Part shown: positions 46,101 to 54,572 of the stretch, piece by piece
Layout of the letters: each line of letters opens with the position of its first letter
Position numbering within the stretch: position 1 is the first letter of the stretch
Assembly: GCA_942493335.1 (NCBI GenBank)
Contig: OW818693.1
Location: forward strand, 3,286,001-3,350,000
Length of the DNA stretch: 64,000 nucleotides
Source: JAEWSN01 sp942493335
GTDB taxonomy: Bacteria > Bacillota > Clostridia > DSM-8532
Direction of reading: 5' to 3'
Notes under the pieces: generated by a model
Seen by the model: the letters and a program-made list of their open reading frames with translations, nothing else
Told to the model about the DNA's origin: nothing
The model's database searches: none
Translations under genes and position numbers: made by a program

Positions 46101-46385
46101 CCCATTCAGATTCTGAAAATCGACAAAAGCTTCATCGACGACATCCACTCATCGGAAGACCTTGCCAGCCATACCGGTTCGATCATTGCGCTGGCCCGGC
46201 AATGGGGATTCCAGGTTGTGGCGGAAGGCGTGGAACAGGATTACCAGCTGGAATACCTGAAAACTCATCACTGCGATATGATACAGGGTTATTTGAAAAG
46301 CCGGCCCCTTCCCGAAGAAGAAGCCGGCCGATATGCGCGGAAGGGTAGAATGGCGGGTGTCATGCAGGGAAAAGAGCTGGAATGA
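43200..46385 (+). CDS. Periplasmic-binding-PAS-GGDEF-EAL protein
   Basis: Up to 1061 residues. Order (numbered from 43200): a membrane segment near 80-98, an extracytoplasmic ABC_sub_bind-like domain (about 105-415; VLILNSYYPGYIWTENLEDT), a membrane segment (SLVIMVSAIFLMLVLLIVTL), a coiled coil, a PAS domain (VSKATRDAIWDWDIGK), GGDEF with an intact RLGGDEF, and EAL with intact EALVRW and LDDFGTGYSS. It should make and/or degrade cyclic di-GMP under control of a small ligand. The start is uncertain: GTG 43200 or ATG 43284, the latter with GGGGAG four bases before. Confidence 0.88.
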   Translation: MKKAMDEHESPIFRRMNQYRVQKTMGSQMKTCRKIKPGNRMCVHDWIDVNEAARYGGIGLKNGQHVRLLRLALFACLLIFFLGFQPIRTSAIREMEIPLKASRQVLILNSYYPGYIWTENLEDTLMRRLEARFPGIDIASEYLDWKRHPDMQALNALMPMMKMRYADMDLDLVITTDDAALQFALTHRLELFPGTPIVFCGVADENARLYLKGQRNVTGVTENFDMEATAQTILGLYPRLKNVYLIFENTETGIPAGKQAEQALRAMEPNLGIVHWNGLSAKQIKDGAAALTEGSAILYIAYNRDINGLMLPMDQYADLLFTNSGAPVFSVHDFVMGHHILGGNMTDAHLHADKTADRAIRALSGDPVDKMPILYDHSSSLEFDYNEMKRFGIQENDLPKDATILNRPFSFYRTYKSLVIMVSAIFLMLVLLIVTLLLNMRYRRRSERSLRESHEELMAANSQMAAMNAQLMETDNLLREQNQELASRTESLSLSEERYRLVSKATRDAIWDWDIGKNSRIVSDRIDQMIGMTHETVEGMQAWLERIHPDDRENTKKELAEYLAHRVPEYSSEYRVKTKDGSYRWILARGIAIFGEDDKPLRMVGTHTDIDEVKQQQETISRMAYYDFLTELPNRVLLRARAESAFSGAAARNHQAALLFTDLDNFKVINDTFGHPIGDELLTEVAQRFLNSVSVEYTVARLGGDEFIVLVPDLKDRQQAEDVAQWLVERFQTPLRTATMQFHMGLSVGIALFPQDGRSFDELMQSADTAMYAAKEAGRNQYRFFDGGMDTQIRDRFVLEEGLRTALERKELLLHFQPIHRVGDESLAGFEALVRWNSPVHGLVPPNRFIPIAEETGLILPIGEWVLREACLFLKRVGGGVFSNFHMAVNVSVLQLMQGNFGEIVQRVLFETGVQAENLVLEITESVLMESFAQHADTLRVLGEMGVRVALDDFGTGYSSLTYLRKLPIQILKIDKSFIDDIHSSEDLASHTGSIIALARQWGFQVVAEGVEQDYQLEYLKTHHCDMIQGYLKSRPLPEEEAGRYARKGRMAGVMQGKELE

Positions 46386-46431
46386 ATGAATCTGCAAGAC
46401 TGGAATTGCCGGATCGGGTGCATGCCCCAAT

Positions 46432-48213
46432 TCAAACCTTGAATCGTTGTACTGCATCCAGTAACGCCGAGGCACTGCGCCCGATGGATTCGGTCATTCG
46501 TACCACCTGGCTTGCATTTACGCTGATATCCGTACTGCGTTCCGCTATGTGGTTCGTACTCTCGGCCTGTTCATGAGATGCGCTCATGACCTCAGAAAGA
46601 GAACGCACGACCGTCTGAATGGATGCCGTGAGCTCCTCTGACGTTGCACTGAAATCCGTCACCATGTCGCTGACCGTGGCCGCATCCGTATTATACTGGT
46701 CGCCCGTGCTGACCATGCGGTCATAGTCCTTGATGATCGGACCGCTGATGAAATCGAGCATTGCTTTTGATGACTCATTGAGGTTCCGGACAGCCGTCAC
46801 GACGACGTCGGTGATGCCGCGAATCTCTGTGACAGCCGTATTTGAGTTCTCCGCAAGTTTCCTGATTTCTTCCGCCACGACGGCGAACCCCCGGCCGCTT
46901 TCCCCTGCGCGAGCGGCTTCAATGGCGGCGTTCAGTGCGAGCAGATTCGTCTGTTCCGTGATGGCGAGGATGGTTTCAGACAGGATTTTGATTTGCTCGA
47001 CATTTGCTGTCTTCTGAATGGCTTCGAGCATGCCTGCCTTTGTGTTGTTGTAAATGGCGGATGTTTCGGTGCGCGACTGGATGGCCTGTTTCTTCATTCC
47101 CTCGGCGCGATTTCGGATATCCACCGCATTTTGCGCGCCCTCGCCTGCCTTGATGGCAATGCTTTCCGCCGCTTTTTCGATTTCCTCCGCCGTATGGCTC
47201 ATGCTGGATACGGAAGCGGCGGTTTCCTGCGTGCCTGCGGAGATCTGTTCGGTGGCGCCTGATACTTCATCGAGCTGATTACTGAGTTTTGCCAGACGGT
47301 TGGTTGAATCTTCGACCGCTGTCGCCACCTGCTGCCCCTGATCCGTGATCGTGGAAATGATGTCCCGCATCGTCGCCCGCATTTCCGTTGCGGCGCGGAC
47401 AAGGACGCCGGTTTCATCCTTATTGACACTGAGTGCCGCGGCATGCGGCATATCCTGGCTGAAATCCCCATTTGCAAGGAGATTCAAGTATTCCGCGGTT
47501 GCGCTGACAGGCCGCGCCATCTTTTTGCCGAGGATCCAGGCCATGAAGGTCATGGCGCCTGTGACCAAAATGGAGGCGATGACAAGCAGGATCAGTTTGC
47601 TCGCCAAATCCCGGCGCTGGGATTCCTGTGCGGCCATGACCAGGTCGTTCAGGTCGTTGACATAGTTGCCCGTACCGACAATCCATTGAAAAGGTTCATA
47701 TGCAAGCGTGTAGGCACGCTTGGGCAGTGGAATGTCCGTGTTCGGCTTTGGAAACTCATAATCGGTATATCCGCCGCTTTCCTTCTTTCCATTGGCGTTC
47801 ATTTCCTGGATGAATTTCACACCTTTGGCGTCCACGGCGTCGATACGCGATGTCCCTTCCGTATCCTTTCCCAGCAGGACGACATTGACTCCTTCATACG
47901 TATCCGCCCAGAAATAGCCTTCCTTGTTGTAGCGAATCAACCGCAGTTTGTCCGCGGCCTGCTTCTTCGCTTCATCCATGGTGATAAGGCCGGCATCCGC
48001 ATCCTTTTTATACTGGTCGATCATGCTGACGGCCACCTCAACCTGCGCCCGGATGTAGGAATCGTAGTCTTTCTGAAGGGTATCCCGTATCCCGGAAATG
48101 CCGGTATTTCCGAGACTGACAAGACTATAGACGGAAACCGCGCCGATGACGAGGAACATGATGATCAAGGCCAGGGCAGTTGCGAAGAGAATACGGTTCG
48201 CAATCTTTTTCAT
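46432..48213 (-). CDS. Methyl-accepting chemotaxis protein with sCache domain
   Basis: 593 residues. A leading membrane segment is followed by an sCache_2-type sensor (RYNKEGYFWADTYEGVNVVL and YPxF-like KPNTDIPLPKRAY), a second membrane segment near residue 205, HAMP and the MCP domain with the tip LAITEQTNLLALNAAIEAAR. It reports a small organic acid or similar ligand to CheA. GGAGA precedes the ATG at 48213. It is convergent with the upstream GGDEF-EAL gene and divergent from the next. Confidence 0.92.
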   Translation of the reverse strand: MKKIANRILFATALALIIMFLVIGAVSVYSLVSLGNTGISGIRDTLQKDYDSYIRAQVEVAVSMIDQYKKDADAGLITMDEAKKQAADKLRLIRYNKEGYFWADTYEGVNVVLLGKDTEGTSRIDAVDAKGVKFIQEMNANGKKESGGYTDYEFPKPNTDIPLPKRAYTLAYEPFQWIVGTGNYVNDLNDLVMAAQESQRRDLASKLILLVIASILVTGAMTFMAWILGKKMARPVSATAEYLNLLANGDFSQDMPHAAALSVNKDETGVLVRAATEMRATMRDIISTITDQGQQVATAVEDSTNRLAKLSNQLDEVSGATEQISAGTQETAASVSSMSHTAEEIEKAAESIAIKAGEGAQNAVDIRNRAEGMKKQAIQSRTETSAIYNNTKAGMLEAIQKTANVEQIKILSETILAITEQTNLLALNAAIEAARAGESGRGFAVVAEEIRKLAENSNTAVTEIRGITDVVVTAVRNLNESSKAMLDFISGPIIKDYDRMVSTGDQYNTDAATVSDMVTDFSATSEELTASIQTVVRSLSEVMSASHEQAESTNHIAERSTDISVNASQVVRMTESIGRSASALLDAVQRFKV

Positions 48214-48418
48214 AATTTGTTCTCCAATCTGAAGGGGAGCTTGTATCAGGAACATTCCATCGAAAAGAACGCATGGAGGATTTCCAACGAATAGATACCC
48301 CCGATGTAACCGTACATAACGGAAAACAGGGCCTGATTGTACGATATGCTTGTTGGGTTTATGGGTAATTGTTCACTTGGATGATGTTTTCGATCATACA
48401 TCGTCCGGAGGTACGTGC

Positions 48419-50059
48419 ATGCGACGCATTCAAGGAAGACCTGCTGAAAAAAGGCTCCGTTTTCGCAGGGGGGGGCACAGTCTGAAACTGCGGTGGCTCA
48501 ACGAGGCCCTTGCCGCTTCGGATGCGTCACTGCGCCTCAAAATCGCAGAACTCACAACGTCCGAAGAGGCGCTGCAGCTGAGAAATGAAATGCTGGCCGC
48601 ATCCGAAGAGGAGCTGCGCCTGAAGAATGATATGCTGGCCGCATCCGAAGAGGAGCTGCGGCTGAGGAATGAGACGCTGGCATCCAATGGTGAAGCGTAC
48701 CGTAGAATGAATGAGAACCTCGAAAACAGACGCGATTATCTGCAGGACCTTGCTTACTATGATCCTGCGACAGAATTGCCGAATCGTGTCCTGCTGGAGG
48801 AAACCGCATCGGATCTGGTCAGCATGATGGCATCCGTGCGCTTGTTCCGTGTGAAACTTGCCGGTACGGAACGGATCAGGGAATCCATGGGAGGCGTGAT
48901 CGGCGAGGAATTCATGAAACGGATGGCTGCGCGAATCCGCAAAGCCGCCGCGAACTCTGTTCTGATCGCCCGGAGCGGAACCGATGAGTTTTCCATTCTC
49001 ACCACACCGGAGCAACTGATGGGGATGGACGGGTTCGAACATCCCGAAACTTTTGCAGCCGGAATTCTCAACTCCTTCAGCCATGCCTGCTCCATTGGGG
49101 CCTGGCGGCATACGCCGAAGACGCTCATTGGATTTGCGGCTTTCCCGGAAGACGCGGTCGCATGGTCCATTCTTGACAAAAAAGTCGGAATGGCCCTCAC
49201 TGTCGCTGATAGAGGTACGGGGAATGCCGCACTCCGCTGGACACATGAGATGGATCAGGAGGAACAGGAGCTTCTGATGATGGAGTTGAACCTTCAGCAG
49301 GCCTTGAAGCGCAAGGAGATATACCCGGTCTTTCAGCCGATCGTGGATGAGGCGACCGGCAAGGTTCGCGGCTTTGAGGGACTGATGCGCTGGAACTCGC
49401 CGGAACATGGCGTTGTTTCTCCTTCACGCTTTATTCCGATGCTGGAATCGACAGGGCTGATCCTTCCGTTCGGCGAGTGGATGCTTCGCACCTGCTGCGA
49501 GCAGAACAAGATTTGGCAGGAGCGGACAGGCGTGAAGACCATCATTTCCGTGAACGTTTCTGCCGCCCAGTTCCGGCATGGGAACTTTCCCGCCGTCGTA
49601 CGCAGGATTCTTGAAGAAACAGGGCTGGCAGCCGAATCCCTGGAACTCGAAGTGACGGAAAGCCTGTTCATTGAAGACATGGAAACCGTACTGAAGGATT
49701 TGGAGACCCTGCGGAGTATGGGTTGCCGTCTCTCGATGGATGATTTCGGAACCGGTTATTCTTCCCTCAGTTATCTCCGCCGGATGCCCATCCATACCTT
49801 GAAAATCGACAAGTCCTTTGTCATGGCCATCGATCAGGTCTCAAACACGGATGCCGGGAACGGCAGGAGCGCTTCGAGCCTGATTGCATCCATCATCAGC
49901 CTGTCCCATGACATGGGGCTGGAAGTGGTCGCGGAGGGTGTGGAAACAGAAGAGCAACGGAGCCAGCTGGCGTTGTACAACTGCGATCTTTTACAGGGAT
50001 ACCTGCTGTACAAACCGATGAGCACAGATGCAGCCGATGCGCTTATGGATGCGCAATGA
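48419..50059 (+). CDS. GGDEF-EAL protein with degenerate GGDEF motif
   Basis: 546 residues. A coiled coil comes first, including a tandem repeat of LAASEEELRLKND / LAASEEELRLRNE. The GGDEF-like domain reads RSGTDEF, with the first Gly replaced by Thr in the motif. The EAL domain starts GFEGLMRW (EGL instead of EAL, the metal-binding Glu kept) and keeps MDDFGTGYSS and KIDKSFV. It is most likely a phosphodiesterase with a regulatory GGDEF. GGAGG lies 8 bases before the ATG. No membrane segment. Confidence 0.85.
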   Translation: MRRIQGRPAEKRLRFRRGGHSLKLRWLNEALAASDASLRLKIAELTTSEEALQLRNEMLAASEEELRLKNDMLAASEEELRLRNETLASNGEAYRRMNENLENRRDYLQDLAYYDPATELPNRVLLEETASDLVSMMASVRLFRVKLAGTERIRESMGGVIGEEFMKRMAARIRKAAANSVLIARSGTDEFSILTTPEQLMGMDGFEHPETFAAGILNSFSHACSIGAWRHTPKTLIGFAAFPEDAVAWSILDKKVGMALTVADRGTGNAALRWTHEMDQEEQELLMMELNLQQALKRKEIYPVFQPIVDEATGKVRGFEGLMRWNSPEHGVVSPSRFIPMLESTGLILPFGEWMLRTCCEQNKIWQERTGVKTIISVNVSAAQFRHGNFPAVVRRILEETGLAAESLELEVTESLFIEDMETVLKDLETLRSMGCRLSMDDFGTGYSSLSYLRRMPIHTLKIDKSFVMAIDQVSNTDAGNGRSASSLIASIISLSHDMGLEVVAEGVETEEQRSQLALYNCDLLQGYLLYKPMSTDAADALMDAQ

Positions 50060-50188
50060 CAGAAATGACTTCACGCAGCGCCAAAATACTTCGCAATCCG
50101 GGTCAAGACGCTCCTCTGCCAGACGCGGTATGATAAGATCGCAGGGTGACAGAAAGTCCCCGCAGATTGACCCGGAGGTCATGAAACG

Positions 50189-51142
50189 ATGACGGAGAAC
50201 CGGAAGCAGATTGTCGAAGCGGTGCAGCGCATGCAGGACTGTATTGCGGAGAACCTGAACCGTCCCCTTTCCCTGGACCGGCTGGCCAGGGCGGCGGGCT
50301 ATTCCCCCTGGCATGCGGCACGCGCCTTCAAGGAACTGACGGGCAGAACCCCGTTGGCCTATATCCGCGCGTTCCGATTGTCCCGGGCGGCATTGGTCCT
50401 GCGGGACGGAAAAGAGCGCATTGTCGACGTTGCGCTTGATTTCTGCTTTGACTCCCAGGAGGGGTTCACCCGCGCATTCTCGGATGTGTTCGGCACGACG
50501 CCGGCCCGCTACAGGAAGCGGCCGCAGCCGATCCCGTTGTTCATGCCCTATCGGGTTCAGGGCGAAAAGCCCGGAATGAGGAAAGGGGAGTCTTCCATGG
50601 AGAACGAAATGACGACGAAGAAAACAGTCGGAATGGAAACAACAGTAAAGGGAAAAACTTCTGAACCTGTCTTCGTGCAGGTTGTGGAGCGGCCGGCACG
50701 GAAATTGCTGCTGCTTCGCTGCGGGAAGGCGGACAATTATTACGATTATTGCGAGGAAGTCGGCTGCGATGTCTGGGGGATACTCTGCAGCGTGAAGGAA
50801 GCGATGTACGAGCCGGTGGGCCTGTGGCTGCCGGAGAATCTCCGCAAGCCCGGAACCGGCGAATATGCGCAAGGGGTGGAAGTTCCCGCGGATTATGCGG
50901 GGTTGGTTCCGGATGGATATGATCTGATCGACTTGCCTGCCTGCAAGCTGATGGTGTTCCAGGGGCCTCCCTACAAGGATGAGGACTTTGAGGAAGCCAT
51001 CGGATCCATGTGGGAAGTGATGGACCGGTATGATCCGGTTTTCTACGGATTCCGCTGGGCGGACGGGGACGCGCCCCGCATCCAGCTGGAGCCGCAGGGC
51101 GAACGCGGGTATATCGAGGCCAGACCGGTACGGCCGGTCTGA
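50189..51142 (+). CDS. AraC-type HTH with GyrI-like binding domain
   Basis: 317 residues. Residues 1-105 form the AraC DNA-binding domain at the N-terminus (LSLDRLARAAGYSPWHAARA, then VALDFCFDSQEGFTRAF). After a charged linker, residues 160-317 form a GyrI-like effector domain (VFVQVVERPARKLLLLRCGK). This Rob/SoxS-GyrI layout is common in multidrug-responsive regulators. A GGAGG follows in the 12 bases before the ATG. A hairpin terminator follows. Confidence 0.88.
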   Translation: MTENRKQIVEAVQRMQDCIAENLNRPLSLDRLARAAGYSPWHAARAFKELTGRTPLAYIRAFRLSRAALVLRDGKERIVDVALDFCFDSQEGFTRAFSDVFGTTPARYRKRPQPIPLFMPYRVQGEKPGMRKGESSMENEMTTKKTVGMETTVKGKTSEPVFVQVVERPARKLLLLRCGKADNYYDYCEEVGCDVWGILCSVKEAMYEPVGLWLPENLRKPGTGEYAQGVEVPADYAGLVPDGYDLIDLPACKLMVFQGPPYKDEDFEEAIGSMWEVMDRYDPVFYGFRWADGDAPRIQLEPQGERGYIEARPVRPV

Positions 51143-51196
51143 ACCATGGCATGAAGGGTCCGTTTGCGGCCAGGCCTGACCTGTGAAAGACAACAC

Positions 51197-51232
51197 AAAG
51201 GCGTCCTCCCGGTTACACCGGGGGACGCCTTT
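51197..51232. terminator. Hairpin terminator
   Basis: Stem aaaggcgtcctcccgg / ccgggggacgccttt lies between the convergent AraC-GyrI and DUF3783 genes and can serve both. Confidence 0.8.
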
Positions 51233-51280
51233 GATGCCGATGAACTGTATGAAGAATGCGATGATCGCGGAAATCTCAAA

Positions 51281-51691
51281 TCATTTGCCTTTGGACATTG
51301 CCTTTCGTTCCCGAGCGAGTTCCGAAGCCAGATCCCCAAAGCGCCAGTTGCGGGAAGTGGGTGTGACAACGGCAAACAATGCCTTTTTCAGTCCGGACTC
51401 CCGGAACCGGTTGAGAAACGTGTTCAGCTCATAGTCGGAAACAGCGCTGAACACACCGATCGGACCAGGGATTTCCTTTTCATACGGCTTTTCGAGGGGT
51501 TCGTTTTCCAGAATTTCTGCCAGGGTATTGCCAAGTCTGCCGGTTTTCAGGGGAATGATTTCATCGATGCCGATCTCTTTCCGGATGGATTCAATCGTTG
51601 CAAGCGCTGCGTCTTCATATCCGAAGACCATCAGGCAATTCCTGCCGGAAGGCCTGGTTTTGTTTGTTTCGCCGACTTTCGTGAATGCCAT
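51281..51691 (-). CDS. DUF3783 family protein
   Basis: 136 residues. It begins MAFTKVGETNKTRPSG and contains CLMVFGYEDAALATIESIRK and YELNTFLNRFRESGLKKALF, with the later ALFAVVTPTSRNWRFGDLA expected of DUF3783 proteins of anaerobic Bacillota. Function unknown. AGGAAAGGAA precedes the ATG at 51691. The stretch 51,692-52,039 to the next gene shows no other gene. Confidence 0.78.
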   Translation of the reverse strand: MAFTKVGETNKTRPSGRNCLMVFGYEDAALATIESIRKEIGIDEIIPLKTGRLGNTLAEILENEPLEKPYEKEIPGPIGVFSAVSDYELNTFLNRFRESGLKKALFAVVTPTSRNWRFGDLASELARERKAMSKGK

Positions 51692-52039
51692 TTTGTTTGT
51701 TCCTTTCCTGTTCGTATTGGCATATATCCGCATTCCTCATGCGTTTACCGTTGTGAATCGAGTTTTGAAGAACCTGATTGGATTTTACCACGAAAAACGC
51801 TCCTGAAGCTGTTCTGTGCGTAAGTTGTCCGGGATGGTGGAAAGAAAGGAAAGGAGGACCAGTCGGAAGATTCCATCTTTACCCACTTCCCGAACCAATT
51901 CTTCGCAAGGAAGGCGAATCCAGGCGGCAAAAAGGGGTAAGAATGGTGAGAAGGTTATTGTTGAAGGAACCTCCCGGAAGTCGGTAAGGCCATCTTGCAG
52001 GTTTCAGAAAGTCAATGAAGAGTGCAGGGGGAAATGGAC

Positions 52040-53557
52040 ATGATGGTTCCGTGGAAAATATTGGTGGTCGATGACGATCCGGATGTCCAGAACGTGACAA
52101 AACTCGTTTTGGGGGATTTCGAGTATATGGGCCGCAGTATCCTGCTGTTGCAGGCAGGCTCCGCGAAAGAGGGGCTTGCGCTGTTGCGCAGGCATCCCGA
52201 TGTGGCAGTCGGCATCATTGATGTGGTGATGGAGTCCCAGAATGCAGGTCTCGATCTGGTCCGCAGTATTCGCGATGACATCGGGAACAGGCTGATCCGC
52301 ATCATTCTCCGTACGGGTCAGCCTGGTGCGGCGCCTGAGAAACAGGTCGTGGTCGATTATGACATCAACGACTACAAGGAGAAATCCGAACTCACGTTCC
52401 AGAAGCTGCAGACCTGCATCATCACAGCGCTTCGTTCCTTTCATGATCTGCAGATCATCGAGAGCAGCCGAATGGGGATGGAGAAGATTATCGACGCGAG
52501 TGCGGGCCTTTTCCGTTTTCAGATGATGAAGAGTTTCGCGGAAGGGTTGCTTGAACAGCTTGTATCCTTGCTCCAGTTGAATCCGGATGCCCTTCTCGGA
52601 CATGTCTCCTCCGTGGCGGCGGGGTCGCAGGACATGCATGAATATCGGGTTTATGCTGCAATGGGGGACTACGCCTCCTTCACAGGCCATACGCTGGCTG
52701 AAATCAATGACGAGGAGATGCTTGCCGATCTGCGCCAGGCTGTCGCCATCAACGGAAATTATCGGAATGGTTCGCGGCTCACCCTGTTCTTTCGGACGAC
52801 GACGGGTGCCACAACCCTGATCCACATTCAAGGCATCAATGACCTGACCGCTATGGACAAGCGCCTGCTTGAGCTATTCTGCGCCAACATCTCGATTGCA
52901 TTCGACAACCTCAGTCTGAAAACGGAGATTGAGGATACGCAACGGGATCTGCTGCTGTGCCTCGGGGAAGCGATCGAAATGCGTTCATTGGAAACCGGCG
53001 AGCATGTCATGCGTGTTGCCGGCATGTCTCGGATGATTGCCAGAAAGGTGGGCATTTCGGAAATTGAGTCGGAAAAGCTCGCCCTCATATCCCCCATGCA
53101 TGATGTTGGGAAGATTACGATTCCCGATGCCATTTTGAACAAGCCGGGCCTGCTGACGGAAGAGGAACGGAATATCATGCGGGAACACGCCGCAAACGGT
53201 GCGCGTCTGCTGGAACGTTCCGGCCGCACCCTGTTCCATGAAGCGGCCATCATTGCATTGCAGCATCATGAACGGCATGACGGGAACGGGTATCCCGCCG
53301 GTCTGTCCGGAGAGGAGATCCATCTCTTCGCGCGGATTGTGTCACTGGTGGATGTGTTCGAGGCGCTGATCAGCCGACGTGTATACAAGGAGCCCTGGCC
53401 GCTTGAAAATGCGCTATCCTATCTCAAGACCGAAAGGGGACATCAATTCCATCCCGACATCGTCGATGCTTTTTTTGCGAGCTTGCCGGATATTCTTCCG
53501 CTTCTCGGCAAGAAGGCATTGCTGCTTGAGCTGGAGATTGAAACCGGAGGGATATGA
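52040..53557 (+). CDS. Response regulator with DUF3369 and HD-GYP domains
   Basis: About 505 residues. The receiver is at the start (ILVVDDDPDVQN; phospho-acceptor Asp in VGIIDVVMES), the DUF3369 part is in the middle (ASAGLFRFQMMKSFAEGLLE), and the HD-GYP phosphodiesterase is at the end: MHDVGKITIPD and HHERHDGNGYPAGLSG (HHERxDGxGYP). It should degrade cyclic di-GMP when phosphorylated. The start is uncertain among ATGs at 52034-52043 (AGGGGG at 52026). It overlaps the following kinase gene, its likely partner. Confidence 0.9.
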   Translation: MMVPWKILVVDDDPDVQNVTKLVLGDFEYMGRSILLLQAGSAKEGLALLRRHPDVAVGIIDVVMESQNAGLDLVRSIRDDIGNRLIRIILRTGQPGAAPEKQVVVDYDINDYKEKSELTFQKLQTCIITALRSFHDLQIIESSRMGMEKIIDASAGLFRFQMMKSFAEGLLEQLVSLLQLNPDALLGHVSSVAAGSQDMHEYRVYAAMGDYASFTGHTLAEINDEEMLADLRQAVAINGNYRNGSRLTLFFRTTTGATTLIHIQGINDLTAMDKRLLELFCANISIAFDNLSLKTEIEDTQRDLLLCLGEAIEMRSLETGEHVMRVAGMSRMIARKVGISEIESEKLALISPMHDVGKITIPDAILNKPGLLTEEERNIMREHAANGARLLERSGRTLFHEAAIIALQHHERHDGNGYPAGLSGEEIHLFARIVSLVDVFEALISRRVYKEPWPLENALSYLKTERGHQFHPDIVDAFFASLPDILPLLGKKALLLELEIETGGI

Positions 53558-54570
53558 GCATGGAGAAACGCGCAGGGGGAAAGGCCCCGTCATCTTCCCG
53601 TCCGGCGGCGGGGCATCCGGACATCCCAGTGACGCCCGAAGAGGTGGAACGCCTGAAGCAGACCCTCTTTGAACTGGAACAGGCCAATACGGATCTTGCG
53701 AAGCGTAATGGGAAACTGCAGGAGCAGATGAAGGTTTGCGCTTCCGAGTTGGAAACTGCCCGCCATACGCTTGAAACCCAAATGCATGAACTGGCGCAAA
53801 TCCGGGAGGCGCTGCTCCGTTCCGAAAAAATGGCTTCGATCGGCAAGCTGGTCGCCGGCATCACCCATGAAATCAACACACCGCTCGGTGTGGGTGTGAC
53901 GGCTGCTTCCTTTCTGGAAGCCTCCATCAACGAATCGATCAGAGCGAACCCATCCCTTTCTGCGGATCCCGTCTTCCGGAAACTGAGTGCGAAGTGGGCG
54001 GACACTGCACGTATCATCCTCGCAAACCTGGAACGTGCCGGTCGACTGGTGACGAGTTTCAAACAAGTGTCGGTGGATCGGATGGCGGATCCGATCCGAA
54101 CCTTCTGTCTGCAGACCTTTCTGGAAGAAGTGCTGGTCTCATTGAATCCGATGATCCGGAGAAGTGGAAGTCTGGTGGAAAACCGCATTCCTGCGAATAT
54201 CAGACTCACCACCTACCCCGGCGCTCTTTCGCAGATCGTGATCAACCTCGTCACCAACGCATTGCAGCATGCCTTTTCACAAGATCACCCCGGGAGGTTG
54301 ACCTTGCAGGCGGAGACCTCGGAGGGTACGGTCCGCATGATGTTCCGCGACAATGGGGTCGGGATCCCGGTCGGCGATCTTCCCCGGATTTTCGAACCCT
54401 TCTTCACCACAAGCAAGGCGGCGGGCGGGAGCGGACTTGGATTGTTCATCGTTCAGAACCTGGCAGTCCGCCGGCTGCAGGGAACCATTGATTGCAGACC
54501 CGTTCCGGACGGTGGGACGGAATTCGTCCTGACGCTGCCCGTGGAGATTTTTCCGCAAGTGGGGGAGTAG
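53554..54570 (+). CDS. Soluble sensor histidine kinase
   Basis: 338 residues, no membrane segment. A coiled coil (residues about 25-90) precedes the H-box SIGKLVAGITHEINTPLGVG, then the N-box INLVTNALQHAF, G1 RDNGVGIP and G2 GGSGLGLFIVQNLAVRR. It starts at an ATGA overlapping the HD-GYP gene's stop, showing translational coupling, so this kinase probably phosphorylates that receiver. GGAGGG precedes the start. Confidence 0.9.
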   Translation: MSMEKRAGGKAPSSSRPAAGHPDIPVTPEEVERLKQTLFELEQANTDLAKRNGKLQEQMKVCASELETARHTLETQMHELAQIREALLRSEKMASIGKLVAGITHEINTPLGVGVTAASFLEASINESIRANPSLSADPVFRKLSAKWADTARIILANLERAGRLVTSFKQVSVDRMADPIRTFCLQTFLEEVLVSLNPMIRRSGSLVENRIPANIRLTTYPGALSQIVINLVTNALQHAFSQDHPGRLTLQAETSEGTVRMMFRDNGVGIPVGDLPRIFEPFFTTSKAAGGSGLGLFIVQNLAVRRLQGTIDCRPVPDGGTEFVLTLPVEIFPQVGE

Positions 54571-54572
54571 AG

